A stretch of 61,417 bases of DNA from Verrucomicrobiaceae bacterium (GCA_027485615.1 JAIXQS010000132.1:1-61417), one strand, 5' to 3'. Counted from the first letter of the stretch, positions 42,912-51,557 are shown. The notes: generated from the letters alone by a model not told the origin. A program made the numbers and translations.

Positions 42912-43919
42912 ATGCCAAGTGCCGACCACGAAACCACCCTAGCCCGCCAGTGGGAGCTTTTGCGCAACCACCTCCCCTCCCGTCCGCCTGGAAGAACCTC
43001 CAAAGATCTCCGGGACAGGCTGGAGGCCGCAGGCCATAATGTGAAAAAGCGAACGGTCGAGCGCGACATGGTGGAGCTGTCGCGGATCTTTCCGATCGTC
43101 CGCAATGAGAAGGGTATCCCCTACGGCTGGCACTGGCGGGAGAACGCCCGCTTCGACGTGCTTGGAATGGATCTCTCGGAAGCGGTGTCACTCGGCCTGA
43201 TGGAGGATGTGTTGCGACAGATCATGCCTCCGGCGTTCTTGTCCGCCCTCGAAGGAAAGTTTTCACTGGCTCGGGAGAAACTAGCAGCCCTTCCGAAAAT
43301 CCCCCATGCACGCTGGAAGGATCTCGTCCGCTACATACCTCCCGGTATGCCGTTCATACCACCGACCATTGCTCCGGGCGTGCTGCCATCCATCCAGGAA
43401 GCGCTTCTCCAGCAGCGGCAGTTGCAGGTGTTTTACAATAAACCCGGCACTCACGAAGCCAAGGAATACACCTTGCACCCGCTCTCGCTGATCCAGCAGG
43501 GTGCGCGCTCCTACCTAGTCGCCAGCGCTTTCGACTACGACACGCCGCTACTCTACGCCGTCCACCGCATGGCCTCCGCCACGGTTCTCGAAGAGCCGGT
43601 CAAGCGCCCCAAGAGCTACTCGCTCGATGCCTTCATCGATAGCGGTGCCGCGCAGTTCGGCAGTGGAGAAACCATCACACTCAAAGCCCGGCTTTCCGAT
43701 GAACTCGCCCTCCTGCTGAAGGAGGCACCGCTTTCCAAGGATCAAAAAATCACCACCCGCTCAGGCGTCCACTCGCTCACCGCCGACGTGCCCGACTCCT
43801 GGCAGCTCCACTTTTGGATACGCTCACAGGGTGCGGCCATTACCGTCATGAAGCCGGTCGAATTACGAAACCACATCATCGCCAGTTTGAAGGAAACGCT
43901 CGGGAATTACCGGTCGTAG
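42912..43919 (+). CDS. WYL-domain transcriptional regulator
   Basis: 335 residues: an N-terminal HTH of DeoR type (SKDLRDRLEAAGHNVKKRTV, ERDMVELSRIFPI), then a WYL domain (LQQRQLQVFYNK, YTLHPLSLIQQGARSYLVAS) and a C-terminal extension. Such regulators control phage-defence islands and BREX (BrxR type). It opens the cluster that holds DUF2779 and the DnaB-like ATPase. Ends in TAG. Confidence 0.85.
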   Translation: MPSADHETTLARQWELLRNHLPSRPPGRTSKDLRDRLEAAGHNVKKRTVERDMVELSRIFPIVRNEKGIPYGWHWRENARFDVLGMDLSEAVSLGLMEDVLRQIMPPAFLSALEGKFSLAREKLAALPKIPHARWKDLVRYIPPGMPFIPPTIAPGVLPSIQEALLQQRQLQVFYNKPGTHEAKEYTLHPLSLIQQGARSYLVASAFDYDTPLLYAVHRMASATVLEEPVKRPKSYSLDAFIDSGAAQFGSGETITLKARLSDELALLLKEAPLSKDQKITTRSGVHSLTADVPDSWQLHFWIRSQGAAITVMKPVELRNHIIASLKETLGNYRS

Positions 43920-43994
43920 CCGAATTTCTAGAAAATTCATCCGACCGCGACTCATTCTGTCGCGGCATGGGATCACGTTGCACGAACAAAGCGC

Positions 43995-44501
43995 GTGTAC
44001 ACATACCAATTCACATCATCGAACCTGCCGGACGTCTTCTGCACGCTCATGCTTGATCATTTGACGGCTCAGAGGCACTTCCTCATGAACGCGGTCTTCA
44101 AATACAAGGAGCTATCCGCAGAGCAGAAACGCTACATCCGGAAATCACCAGTCATCAAATTCTCGGGTGATACCTACGCTGAGGAGGCCATGATGCTCAT
44201 CAAGTCGAGCGAACTGGAAAAGTATGGGGTATTCACAAAATCCTTCCGGGGTGCGACATGCCCGGTGGATCTGATCATCGCGTGGGCTTCGGAAATCACC
44301 AAAAGCTACCAATCCACGGCGATCTGCCTACGGATGACGCAGACTCGCCCGGACATGATTCCGATGGAGCTAGGAATACGCATTCGTCCCGCTCTCGGCT
44401 TCGAGAGTAAGGTAAGTCCGATCAGCATGTCCACCGTTGAAGGCAAACAACCTTGGGTTCACGCATACCTGATGCTCATAGGATTCAACGAAATGTTGTA
44501 G
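43995..44501 (+). CDS. Hypothetical protein
   Basis: 168 residues from a GTG. The product is soluble with no recognised motif; segments such as LSAEQKRYIRKSPVIKFSGD and PMELGIRIRPALGFESKV look properly folded. It is located 67 bases before the DUF2779 gene and may belong to that unit. The local base composition is less GC-rich than the flanking chromosome, in line with transfer. Confidence 0.5.
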   Translation: MYTYQFTSSNLPDVFCTLMLDHLTAQRHFLMNAVFKYKELSAEQKRYIRKSPVIKFSGDTYAEEAMMLIKSSELEKYGVFTKSFRGATCPVDLIIAWASEITKSYQSTAICLRMTQTRPDMIPMELGIRIRPALGFESKVSPISMSTVEGKQPWVHAYLMLIGFNEML

Positions 44502-44568
44502 CCGTCTTACCAACGATCCCCGAAGACATACACACACCCTTTACACCGATACAACAAGCCCTTTTCCC

Positions 44569-46086
44569 ATGCCCAATCTCACCAAATCCAAAATCATGGC
44601 TTATCGCCAGTGCCCAAAACGTTTGTGGCTCGAAATCCACAAGCCCGAGCTACGCGATGACTCCGGAGCACAAATGGCCTTTGCTGCCGGAAACCAAGTC
44701 GGTGCTGCGGCACGTAGCTATTTCGATCCGAAGCAGAAAGGCACCTTCATCGACATTCACGCACTCGGTCACTCCGAGGCGATCCGATACAGCAGCGAGC
44801 TTTTAACAAAGGGCGAAGGCCCGGTTTTCGAAGCCGGCCTTTTCGCAGCTGGCGCATTAGCTTATGCCGATGTCATGCTTCCCTCTCGCTGGGATAGTAA
44901 GGCGCATTGGCGAATGATCGAAGTGAAATCCTCCACCAAGGTTCACGATCACTACCGCGACGACCTCGCTATCCAGGCGTTCATTGCCAGCGAGGCGGGA
45001 GTTTCATTGGCTTCTACCAGTATTGCCTACATTGACAACGGCTTCACTTACACCAGAAATGATTATTATGGAGAAATGGGCTACAGCGGACTTTTTAAAG
45101 TATTAGATCTGACGGAGGAAACCACTGAGCGGTTTGAGGAAGTCCGAGAATGGATCACGCGCGCCCAAGAAATCGCCCAGCAACCCGTCGAGCCAGAAGT
45201 CGAAACCGGAAAACATTGCACAAAACCCTATGCCTGCTCGTTCTGCTCTTACTGCAATCGCGATAAAGCAGTTCCTGATTTCCCGCTTAGTTCGTTACCC
45301 AGACTTCATCATAAACGCCGAGCTGTGATCGAACAATCCGGCATCGATGATCTCCGTAATGTCCCGGACGACATGCTCAACGTCTTGCAGCAACGTGTCA
45401 AAGAATGCAGCGCAAGCGGCATTCCTTACTACGATGCTGAAGGCGCTGCAGCTGCCCTGCGCAACCACACTTACCCGGCCTACTTCTTGGACTTCGAGAC
45501 AATCTCATTTGCCGTTCCAATCTGGTTAATGACTCAACCCTATTCCAAACTTCCCTTCCAATACAGTATCCACACCGTCCATCCCGATGGAGAGATGCAA
45601 CACGATGGATTTCTAGATCTAGCAGGACTCGATCCCTCACAAGACTGCGCGATCCAACTTATCAAAGACTGCGGCGTTCAAGGTCCTATCTTCGCCTACA
45701 ACGCTGGATTTGAATCCGGAGTCATTCGTGGACTCGCCGAACGGTTTCCCGATCTCGCACCAAAACTCCAAGGTATCATCGAACGTATCGTCGATTTGCT
45801 ACCTGTCGTGAGAAACAACTACTATCACCCAAGCCAGCACGGAAGTTGGAGTATCAAAGCCGTTCTACCTGCACTCTGTCCGGAGCTTTCCTACGACACT
45901 CTCAATGGAGTCAACAACGGAGGTATGGCCCAAGAGGCTTTCCTTGAAGCCATCAACCCCGTCACCCACGCCGAGCGCAAACAACAAATCAGAGAACAGC
46001 TCAACGCCTACTGCAAACTCGACACCTTCGCCATGGTGCGAATCTGGCAAGTTTTCAAAGGAATCCCCGCGACCCAAGACCTGTAA
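44569..46086 (+). CDS. DUF2779 protein: Cas4-like Fe-S nuclease joined to a DnaQ-like exonuclease
   Basis: 505 residues. The N-terminal half resembles RecB/Cas4 nucleases: C15 (RQCPKRLW) and C223/C226/C229 (ACSFCSYC) are placed to hold an iron-sulfur cluster, and D101 with E118-V-K120 form the PD-(D/E)XK site. The second half (DUF2779) is an RNase H-like exonuclease with FLDFET (D308, E310) at its start and a later Asp in AYCKLDTFAMV. Both nuclease sites look intact. The DnaB-like gene follows by 5 bases. Role inferred: DNA processing in defence or repair. Confidence 0.85.
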   Translation: MPNLTKSKIMAYRQCPKRLWLEIHKPELRDDSGAQMAFAAGNQVGAAARSYFDPKQKGTFIDIHALGHSEAIRYSSELLTKGEGPVFEAGLFAAGALAYADVMLPSRWDSKAHWRMIEVKSSTKVHDHYRDDLAIQAFIASEAGVSLASTSIAYIDNGFTYTRNDYYGEMGYSGLFKVLDLTEETTERFEEVREWITRAQEIAQQPVEPEVETGKHCTKPYACSFCSYCNRDKAVPDFPLSSLPRLHHKRRAVIEQSGIDDLRNVPDDMLNVLQQRVKECSASGIPYYDAEGAAAALRNHTYPAYFLDFETISFAVPIWLMTQPYSKLPFQYSIHTVHPDGEMQHDGFLDLAGLDPSQDCAIQLIKDCGVQGPIFAYNAGFESGVIRGLAERFPDLAPKLQGIIERIVDLLPVVRNNYYHPSQHGSWSIKAVLPALCPELSYDTLNGVNNGGMAQEAFLEAINPVTHAERKQQIREQLNAYCKLDTFAMVRIWQVFKGIPATQDL

Positions 46087-46091
46087 CCACC

Positions 46092-47027
46092 ATGATCCAA
46101 CCCAAGAATGAGAGATTTCAAAACTCAGACCTTAAAATCGCTGTCGAGAGTGTGATGCGCGATTACCAAGGCGCACTTACCAATCAACCGCTACCATCCA
46201 CCTTGTCGACGGGCTTCGCCGATCTTGATCAAAAACTTGATGGATTACGACCCGGGCTACATGTGCTTGCTGGGAGATCACAGATGGGGAAAACCACTTT
46301 GATGCTGAATGTGGCAGATCACATCTGCTTTGAACAAAAAGTGCCATCTCTCATCTTTTCGATGGAATTGAGAGTTGCCGAAATCATGCGACGCATGCTG
46401 TTTTCAAAATCCTTTCTCGACCCTTTTTATCGCGACCGCGATCCGGATCCCGTCAGCAAAGCCGACCTTTTGAGATTGACTGAAACCGCAAAAAAGATCG
46501 CCGCTTCACGATTGTTCATTGAGGAAAACATCAGCTTCGGGGTTGATGATTTGATCAACACGGCTAGGCAACACAAAGAGGAAAACCACATCGGTTTCGT
46601 AGCCGTCGACAATCTCCAGCTCTTGCGTTCTGATCCACTTGGGCCTAAATCCAGCCCCAAAGCGGAAACTCTTGATGTGGTCTCCAAGCTCAAGCGCCTC
46701 GCCCTTGAATTGAGCATCCCGATTCTACTCATCGTGAACATCCCCCGTAAGCCTCCTTCACGGCGAAAAGAGCTAGTGAGAGGACTTCCTCAGGCACATC
46801 ACATCAAATACCACGATGCCATCGACGGCTACTTCGATACCATCACCACCCTCTACCAACCCAAGTATTACACCGAAGACGAGGGTCAGTTCATCACCAT
46901 GCAAACCCTCGCAAAGCTCACCATCTGCAAGTCACCACGCATTTCATTCCACCAAACCGATTTCCATTTTGTTAAAAGCATCATGCGCTTCTTCGAGGTC
47001 GATGAATCAGAAATTTATTCCGATTGA
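46092..47027 (+). CDS. DnaB-like RecA-fold ATPase/helicase domain protein
   Basis: 311 residues. It begins in front of a DnaB C-terminal domain (LSTGFADLDQKLDGLRPGL) with Walker A AGRSQMGKTT, a Walker B-like VAVDNLQLLR and a following LKRLALELSIPILLIV. The replicative N-terminal domain is missing, so it is probably not the chromosomal helicase. 5 bases separate it from the nuclease gene, indicating one operon and likely a two-component system. Confidence 0.85.
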   Translation: MIQPKNERFQNSDLKIAVESVMRDYQGALTNQPLPSTLSTGFADLDQKLDGLRPGLHVLAGRSQMGKTTLMLNVADHICFEQKVPSLIFSMELRVAEIMRRMLFSKSFLDPFYRDRDPDPVSKADLLRLTETAKKIAASRLFIEENISFGVDDLINTARQHKEENHIGFVAVDNLQLLRSDPLGPKSSPKAETLDVVSKLKRLALELSIPILLIVNIPRKPPSRRKELVRGLPQAHHIKYHDAIDGYFDTITTLYQPKYYTEDEGQFITMQTLAKLTICKSPRISFHQTDFHFVKSIMRFFEVDESEIYSD

Positions 47028-47094
47028 GTAGCCCTCGCATCAAATCACTCCCCCCCCCTGCGACGAACTAAAAAAACACATACCAAACAAAAAT

Positions 47095-47397
47095 ATGCCG
47101 ATATCAGATGTAAGCAAAAAAGGAAACTGGTTTGTTGTCTTCGATGACAACAACAAAGAGATTAAGCGAATGGGATCATCCAACAAGGAAGTTGTCGGCG
47201 TCACCAGCGACTTCTTCGTTGTGCTAGAAGGTAAATGGATCGTCACTTATGACGAAAAGTGTAAAGAGATCAAAAGAATGGGAGCTTCGAAAAAATCCGT
47301 CAAAGGAGCCTCGGGTCGCACCTTTACGGTTATCGAAGGCAATTGGATCGTAACCTACGATCAAAACTGCAAAGAGAAGGGCCGCAGAGGACATTAG
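47095..47397 (+). CDS. Small three-repeat protein (KEIKRMG repeats)
   Basis: 100 residues made of three ~35-residue repeats: VVFDDNNKEIKRMGSSNKE, VTYDEKCKEIKRMGASKK, VTYDQNCKEKGRRGH. Each repeat has a W/FVV strand, an Asp turn and a basic end, resembling blades of a beta structure. This repeat family occurs in diverse bacteria without known function. No signal peptide. Ends in TAG; a small aagctc/gagctt hairpin follows at 47405-47420. Confidence 0.65.
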   Translation: MPISDVSKKGNWFVVFDDNNKEIKRMGSSNKEVVGVTSDFFVVLEGKWIVTYDEKCKEIKRMGASKKSVKGASGRTFTVIEGNWIVTYDQNCKEKGRRGH

Positions 47398-47419
47398 CAT
47401 TGCGAAGCTCAATCGAGCT

Positions 47420-47569
47420 TTAGGTGGTCAGAGTATGAACATAATCTGCCTCCCGCTTGCTCCACTCGCCGAGGTAGCGGTAGCCGAGATGATCCTTATG
47501 AGCCGCGTCGGTGAAGAGTTTCACCACGCGGTTCTGGGTCTTGCGTTCGGAGCGGGGTTGGTCAGACAT
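47420..47569 (-). pseudogene. N-terminal fragment of type I restriction subunit R (hsdR)
   Basis: 49 codons: [20 protein letters not shown], then [15 protein letters not shown], after which the frame wanders off to a stop. This is the start of HsdR (the conserved RVxxLF...LGYRYLG). The ATG lies 5 bases after the stop of the partner gene, so hsdR was the next gene of that operon; the rest has been lost. About 120 bp of it are repeated in direct orientation at 49056-49176. Confidence 0.75.
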
Positions 47570-47574
47570 GGTCA

Positions 47575-48177
47575 TTATTCAGTGGTAATCTTCACCTCTT
47601 CGTTCAATTCGGTAAGCAACTCGGTCACGATCTGGTCGTGCGTGAATTTCTTGATTTGACCGATGGCTTGATCCACAAACTCGTCAGTCTGATTTCCGGC
47701 ATACCATGCGAGTTCATTGGGCGGGAATTTGCCATCGTTGGGGCTTCCAAACGAGAAATTCCGGTAACACATCGCTTTGCAGCGAGGTTCAAAAGAGCGA
47801 TCAATGCGGTCGAAAGCTTCGAGAATGGGAGCATACTTGGCGCTTTTCAGGAGTGTGTTGATTTTTTCGCTGTTGAAGGTGGTGCCATTATCAAGATTCA
47901 GGTGAAGTTCATATTCCCAAGCATAACCGAGGGCGAGAGCACCCGGCCCGTAGTTGGTCAGGTAGACTTTTGTGCCCTTTACGCCGCCCAAATTGGTGTC
48001 CATAGCCCATGCCTCCGGCAGAAGCGTCCGTAATTTTTTTTGAAGCGCTTTTTCGGCTACAGTGAACCAGTGTTCCTTGATATTCGTAATTTGTTGAGCC
48101 AAATCGACAAAGGCATTCCAATCGTCCGGAGATGGAAAGAGCTTCGGTTCGTGATGCAGAATTTGCTGGGTGTTCAT
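47575..48177 (-). CDS. Partner protein of the hsd-linked PD-(D/E)XK nuclease
   Basis: 200 residues from the ATG at 48177 ([20 protein letters not shown]). Soluble, helical start, then a mixed region ([30 protein letters not shown]) and a helical C-terminus. Not recognised. Its start overlaps the nuclease stop by 4 bases (ATGA), so the two products are made together, plausibly as toxin-immunity or nuclease-sensor partners. Confidence 0.7.
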   Translation of the reverse strand: MNTQQILHHEPKLFPSPDDWNAFVDLAQQITNIKEHWFTVAEKALQKKLRTLLPEAWAMDTNLGGVKGTKVYLTNYGPGALALGYAWEYELHLNLDNGTTFNSEKINTLLKSAKYAPILEAFDRIDRSFEPRCKAMCYRNFSFGSPNDGKFPPNELAWYAGNQTDEFVDQAIGQIKKFTHDQIVTELLTELNEEVKITTE

Positions 48178-48995
48178 AGGGATTGGCAGAGTTCTTGGTA
48201 AAATTCGAGATAAGCGCGGAGGCGATGGTTTTCTGTGGGGATTTTTTGAGAGGTAATGGCGACCCAGTCGGCGATGGATCCCCCGAAGCTCAACAGCTTG
48301 GGGGTAACGGGAACGGTGAGGGGTAGTGGGTCGCTCAGATGTTCCGGCCTGCATAGAGAGTGAGGCTCGGGGGTTTTACCCTCTATGCCAGGGAGGTAGA
48401 TGATTTGGAATGAGCGCTTCGTATCCTCTAAGCCGTAGTCGAGAAGCGGGTGGTTCAGGTGAATGTGTTTATGCCAATAACGGTAAAGCTGATTGCGTTG
48501 GTCAACTGCTCCGTGCGATTTGTTCTCTATGATGATGACACTGGAGGGGTTGGTGCGCCTGAGCATGATGTCCACCCGCGATGATTCCACGGTGACTGAC
48601 CATTGGCCGCTCTCTGGCTCGGGAACACCCAGCATCTTCAGAAAGGACTGCAAAAAGACGCTTCCTTGCCCGTGGTTGGCATCTGGCTTCAGGAGGTAGC
48701 CGAGCAGCTCGCTGTGTTTGGTTTCTCCGATCGGGAAAAAACTCAGCGGGTTGAACAACCGGCCATCCTTTCGATTTCTGGTGCGAAGTTCTTCCCGGTG
48801 TGATTTCCATGACTTCAAGATCCTACGGTTCGATTCGATGCAGCGGTTTGAAGCGGTTTCCAGCATCGTTCGGTGCCTGCTGGTAACTACTCCAATCCGA
48901 ACAAGCACATCGCGCGGAGCTTCCCTACGGTATTTTTCATAGTTAGAAATGATAGTCGATGCTCGAACAAGCTGATTGGCGGACTCCTCACTCAT
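48174..48995 (-). CDS. PD-(D/E)XK nuclease superfamily protein (PDDEXK_4 type)
   Basis: 273 residues from the ATG at 48995. The family core is HSELLGYLLKPDANHGQGSV (E96), then SRVDIM (D142) and VIIIENKSHGAVDQRNQLYR (E157, K159, Q166, Q169): a complete nuclease site. The start overlaps the hsdS stop (ATGA), so it belonged to a type I restriction operon as an extra gene between hsdS and hsdR. DNA or RNA as target is not determined. Confidence 0.82.
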   Translation of the reverse strand: MSEESANQLVRASTIISNYEKYRREAPRDVLVRIGVVTSRHRTMLETASNRCIESNRRILKSWKSHREELRTRNRKDGRLFNPLSFFPIGETKHSELLGYLLKPDANHGQGSVFLQSFLKMLGVPEPESGQWSVTVESSRVDIMLRRTNPSSVIIIENKSHGAVDQRNQLYRYWHKHIHLNHPLLDYGLEDTKRSFQIIYLPGIEGKTPEPHSLCRPEHLSDPLPLTVPVTPKLLSFGGSIADWVAITSQKIPTENHRLRAYLEFYQELCQSL

Positions 48996-49176
48996 ACCAA
49001 TCTCGTCCTTCCGGTGAGTAGTTCCTGCATCATGCCCTGCTTGAGGGCGCGGGTCTTGTCCCGCTTGCTCCACTCGCCGAGGTAGCGGTATCCGAGGTGG
49101 CCTTGCGGGCTGCGTCGGTGAAGAGTTTCACCACGCGGTTCTGGGTGGTGCGTTCGGAGCGGGGGATTTCAGGCAT
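48992..49176 (-). pseudogene. Fused hsdR 5' end and hsdS 3' end remnant
   Basis: It begins as a second hsdR start ([20 protein letters not shown]), loses one base after AARK, and in the shifted frame continues [13 protein letters not shown] straight into TRALKQGMMQELLTGRTRLV-TGA, the universal C-terminal end of HsdS. A deletion therefore joined an hsdR start to an hsdS end. The hsdS stop overlaps the nuclease start. Confidence 0.75.
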
Positions 49177-49228
49177 GGGAAGGACTGTGGGGGAATCGTA
49201 TTTTTTTCCGTTAAAACGTTAAAATTTA

Positions 49229-49297
49229 TTGGTGCTGGTTGATCGGGCGATGTTCCGACATCGCCTGTTTGGAAATGAATTCAAACCAACCAACACC
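49229..49297 (+). promoter_or_regulatory. Nested inverted repeats before the IS256-type fragment
   Basis: An outer imperfect pair (ttggtgctggttg with caaccaacacca) encloses a perfect 8-bp hairpin, ggcgatgt/acatcgcc with loop tccg (49246-49265). It follows an AT-rich stretch with a tandem cgttaaaa. It could be a transposon end or a leader structure hiding the ribosome site of the downstream ATG (49298). Confidence 0.4.
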
Positions 49298-49564
49298 ATG
49301 AACCATCAGACAGGCACACAGGCACCGGCGCAAGCTGGTATTGAGGATTTTAACGGTATTTTCCAAGAACAGCTTCGAGGCATTGTCCGCGATGGGCTGC
49401 TTGCGATGTTCGAGCAGGAGGTGCCGGCACTTTGTGGCGATTCCTATAGACCATCGGCAAGCGTTCACCGCCGTGCCGGGAGCGAGATGGACATCTACAA
49501 CCGCACCCGCGACATCTTCCTCTACTTCAAGCTGCCGTATGACTCGGAGCCGCCGGATGAGTGA
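49298..49564 (+). pseudogene. IS256-family transposase N-terminus fused to the tail repeat
   Basis: 88 codons. The first ~62 (DFNGIFQEQLRGIVRDGLLA, MFEQEVPALCGDSYRP, HRRAGSE) match the N-terminal end of Mutator/IS256-type transposases. The catalytic DDE domain is absent: right after RRAGSE the frame enters the repeat MDIYNRTRDIFLYFKLPYDS and stops. It is a truncated transposase, or a re-used N-terminal domain. Confidence 0.6.
49480..49564 (+). repeat. Three-copy tail repeat, copy 2
   Basis: 85 bp encoding EMDIYNRTRDIFLYFKLPYD and SEPPDE-stop; highly similar to copy 1 over its whole length. It forms the end of the IS256-type fragment's frame and lies 136 bases before a WYL regulator gene. Confidence 0.8.
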
Positions 49565-49699
49565 CGGCGGCGATTGAGCGGATGAGGGTTGGGTGAGTGG
49601 GATAGCTCAGGCCGTTTTTAATCCGTCACACCATACGCTTCAATACTTGGGATTGCCGAGGCTGCCCTTTCGGTTAGCGTGAACACCTGTCTAATCAGG

Positions 49700-50749
49700 A
49701 TGAAAACCCGCGCCAACACATCCTCGTCGTCCACCAAGCCGCCTGCTGTCAAAAAATCCGCACCGTGGGAGCCACGCACCCGGCGACCGCTGCACCGGAT
49801 CTACGAGATCCACGCCCGCATCAGGAGCGGGGAGCTACCCAACTGCTCGACGCTTGCCAAAGCCCTCGAAGTGGATCGGAAAACCATTCAGCGCGACATC
49901 AGTTTCATGCGCGACACGCTTGGGCTACCCGTGGTGTATTGCGATGACCTGCACGGCTACCGTTACGACGGTGATGTTGCGGATTTCCCCGTGTTCCAGA
50001 TTTCCGCCGAGGAACTGGCCACGCTGTTCTTCACACGCACCGCGCTTCAGGGCGTTCGTGGCACGCGCCTTGCCGATGCCCTCGGAACCGCCTTCGCGAA
50101 TATCACCCGCAGTATGCTTGGTCGGATCCAGTTCACGTGGTCTGATCTCGACGAGGCGTTTTCCCACAAGTCCGTGCGACAGGATCCAAACCAGATCAAA
50201 CCCTTCGGGCAGCTTGCCAAGGCGATCCTGGATCAGACGGAGACGACCTTCAACTATCACAAGCTGGCAGGGAAAAGCGCGGAACCCCGCAAGGTGCGGC
50301 CGCTTCACCTCGGCGAAGTGGAGGGCGGGTGGTATCTCATTGCCCATGACCTCGACCGGGGCGCGCTGAGAACCTTCGCCCTGCCGCGCATGTCGCGGGT
50401 TCGGGTTCTGCAAACCCGGTTCGAACGTCCGGAGGATTTCAATGGGACGGCTTACCTCAACAAGTCGTTCGGAGTCTGGAATGTCGCGGGAGACGATTCG
50501 CGCTACATCGTGCGACTGGAGTTGCGGAACTACGCCGCCCGGTTGGCGCAGGAGCGGCGCTGGCACCCGTCCCAGGAAGTGACGGTTCTCGATGACAAAG
50601 GCAACAAGGTGGAAGTGCGCTTCGAAGTGGGGCGCTTGGAGGAAGTCATGCGCTGGGTGCTGAGCTTCGGCAGCCAGGCGAAAGTGATCGCTCCGCCCGA
50701 GTTGGCGAAAATGGTTCGCAAGGAAGTGCGTGCCATGCAGAAGGGATGA
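49700..50749 (+). CDS. WYL-domain transcriptional regulator (BREX-side)
   Basis: 349 residues from the ATG at 49700 (a GTG at 49679 is possible). A Ser/Lys/Pro-rich N-terminus precedes an HTH (CSTLAKALEVDRKTIQRDIS) and a WYL domain (TTFNYHKLAGKSAEPRKVRP, HLGEVEGGWYLIAHDLDRG). The C-terminal WCX-like extension is complete. It lies next to the BREX genes, as BrxR-type repressors do, so control of that locus is likely. Confidence 0.85.
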   Translation: MKTRANTSSSSTKPPAVKKSAPWEPRTRRPLHRIYEIHARIRSGELPNCSTLAKALEVDRKTIQRDISFMRDTLGLPVVYCDDLHGYRYDGDVADFPVFQISAEELATLFFTRTALQGVRGTRLADALGTAFANITRSMLGRIQFTWSDLDEAFSHKSVRQDPNQIKPFGQLAKAILDQTETTFNYHKLAGKSAEPRKVRPLHLGEVEGGWYLIAHDLDRGALRTFALPRMSRVRVLQTRFERPEDFNGTAYLNKSFGVWNVAGDDSRYIVRLELRNYAARLAQERRWHPSQEVTVLDDKGNKVEVRFEVGRLEEVMRWVLSFGSQAKVIAPPELAKMVRKEVRAMQKG

Positions 50750-50866
50750 GCTTCGGTTGTTTTGTTTGAAATGCGCGCGGCAAGTAAAGCCGCCCCTTAT
50801 TTGCAGGCCAAGCCACGCGTGGACATCCAACGCATGACTCGGCGGTTTCAAATCATAGACGATGTC

Positions 50867-51247
50867 TTATCTGGAACCTGATCGGTCCAGTTTCACATCG
50901 TAGAAATTAGGATCATACTTCCAAAGCGCACCGGAAGCCGCGTCCACGCCCCAGAAGAGGAGATTGAAGAGGTTGAGGACAGACACCGGGTTCATCGTAG
51001 TCTGGGGCTGGAAGGTTTTTGTCTCATAGCCCTTCGACTGTAGAGTGACACTTTGGCCGCTGCTGCCTTTTTTGAGCTTAACGCTGGTGGGAGTGTAGCC
51101 TCGATCGACACCGTCGACCTGGACACGTGCGCCAGACGGCTGCGAATTGATCTGCACGTCGGAGGACGTTCCTGTGAATAAGGTGGAACAATTCGTCAAG
51201 CTGCAGCAGATACCTGTGAGCAGTAGTATTTTCTTTGTTGGATGCAT
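50867..51247 (-). CDS. PEGA-domain lipoprotein
   Basis: 126 residues from the ATG at 51247. The signal KILLLTGICCSLTNC ends in a lipobox. A single PEGA domain follows (VQINSQPSGARVQVDGVDRG, YTPTSVKLKKG), a small beta sandwich common in surface proteins, then a hydrophobic segment (VLNLFNLLFWGVDAASG). A chromosomal-style envelope gene inside the defence region. Confidence 0.8.
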   Translation of the reverse strand: MHPTKKILLLTGICCSLTNCSTLFTGTSSDVQINSQPSGARVQVDGVDRGYTPTSVKLKKGSSGQSVTLQSKGYETKTFQPQTTMNPVSVLNLFNLLFWGVDAASGALWKYDPNFYDVKLDRSGSR

Positions 51248-51381
51248 TTTAGTTGGGGTTGGGGTTGGTTCCCAGCAGCACAATTGTGCCGAGAAACATC
51301 CAATTCCAACATGAGGGGTGGGGCATTCGTAGGGTCACCCCAAAAAATAGTTGGGATTTTTGGTGACTGCTCTGCAGCGGC

Positions 51382-51443
51382 TCACCCGCGACATCTTCCT
51401 CTACTTCAAGCTGCCGTATGATTCGGAGCCGCCGGAGGAGTGA
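51382..51443 (+). repeat. Three-copy tail repeat, copy 3
   Basis: 62 bp encoding TRDIFLYFKLPYDSEPPEE-stop. It is shorter than copies 1 and 2 on its 5' side and has no coding-like sequence before it. It lies between the PEGA lipoprotein and brxL genes. Confidence 0.75.
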
Positions 51444-51557
51444 TTCACCACACGCGCTACAGGGCTGCCTTGGCTGCCACCCGGTTGAGGACTTCCATGT
51501 AATCGGACATGGCAAAACTCTGGGTCGTTAAACTCGTGCTCTGCTTACACTTGGACG

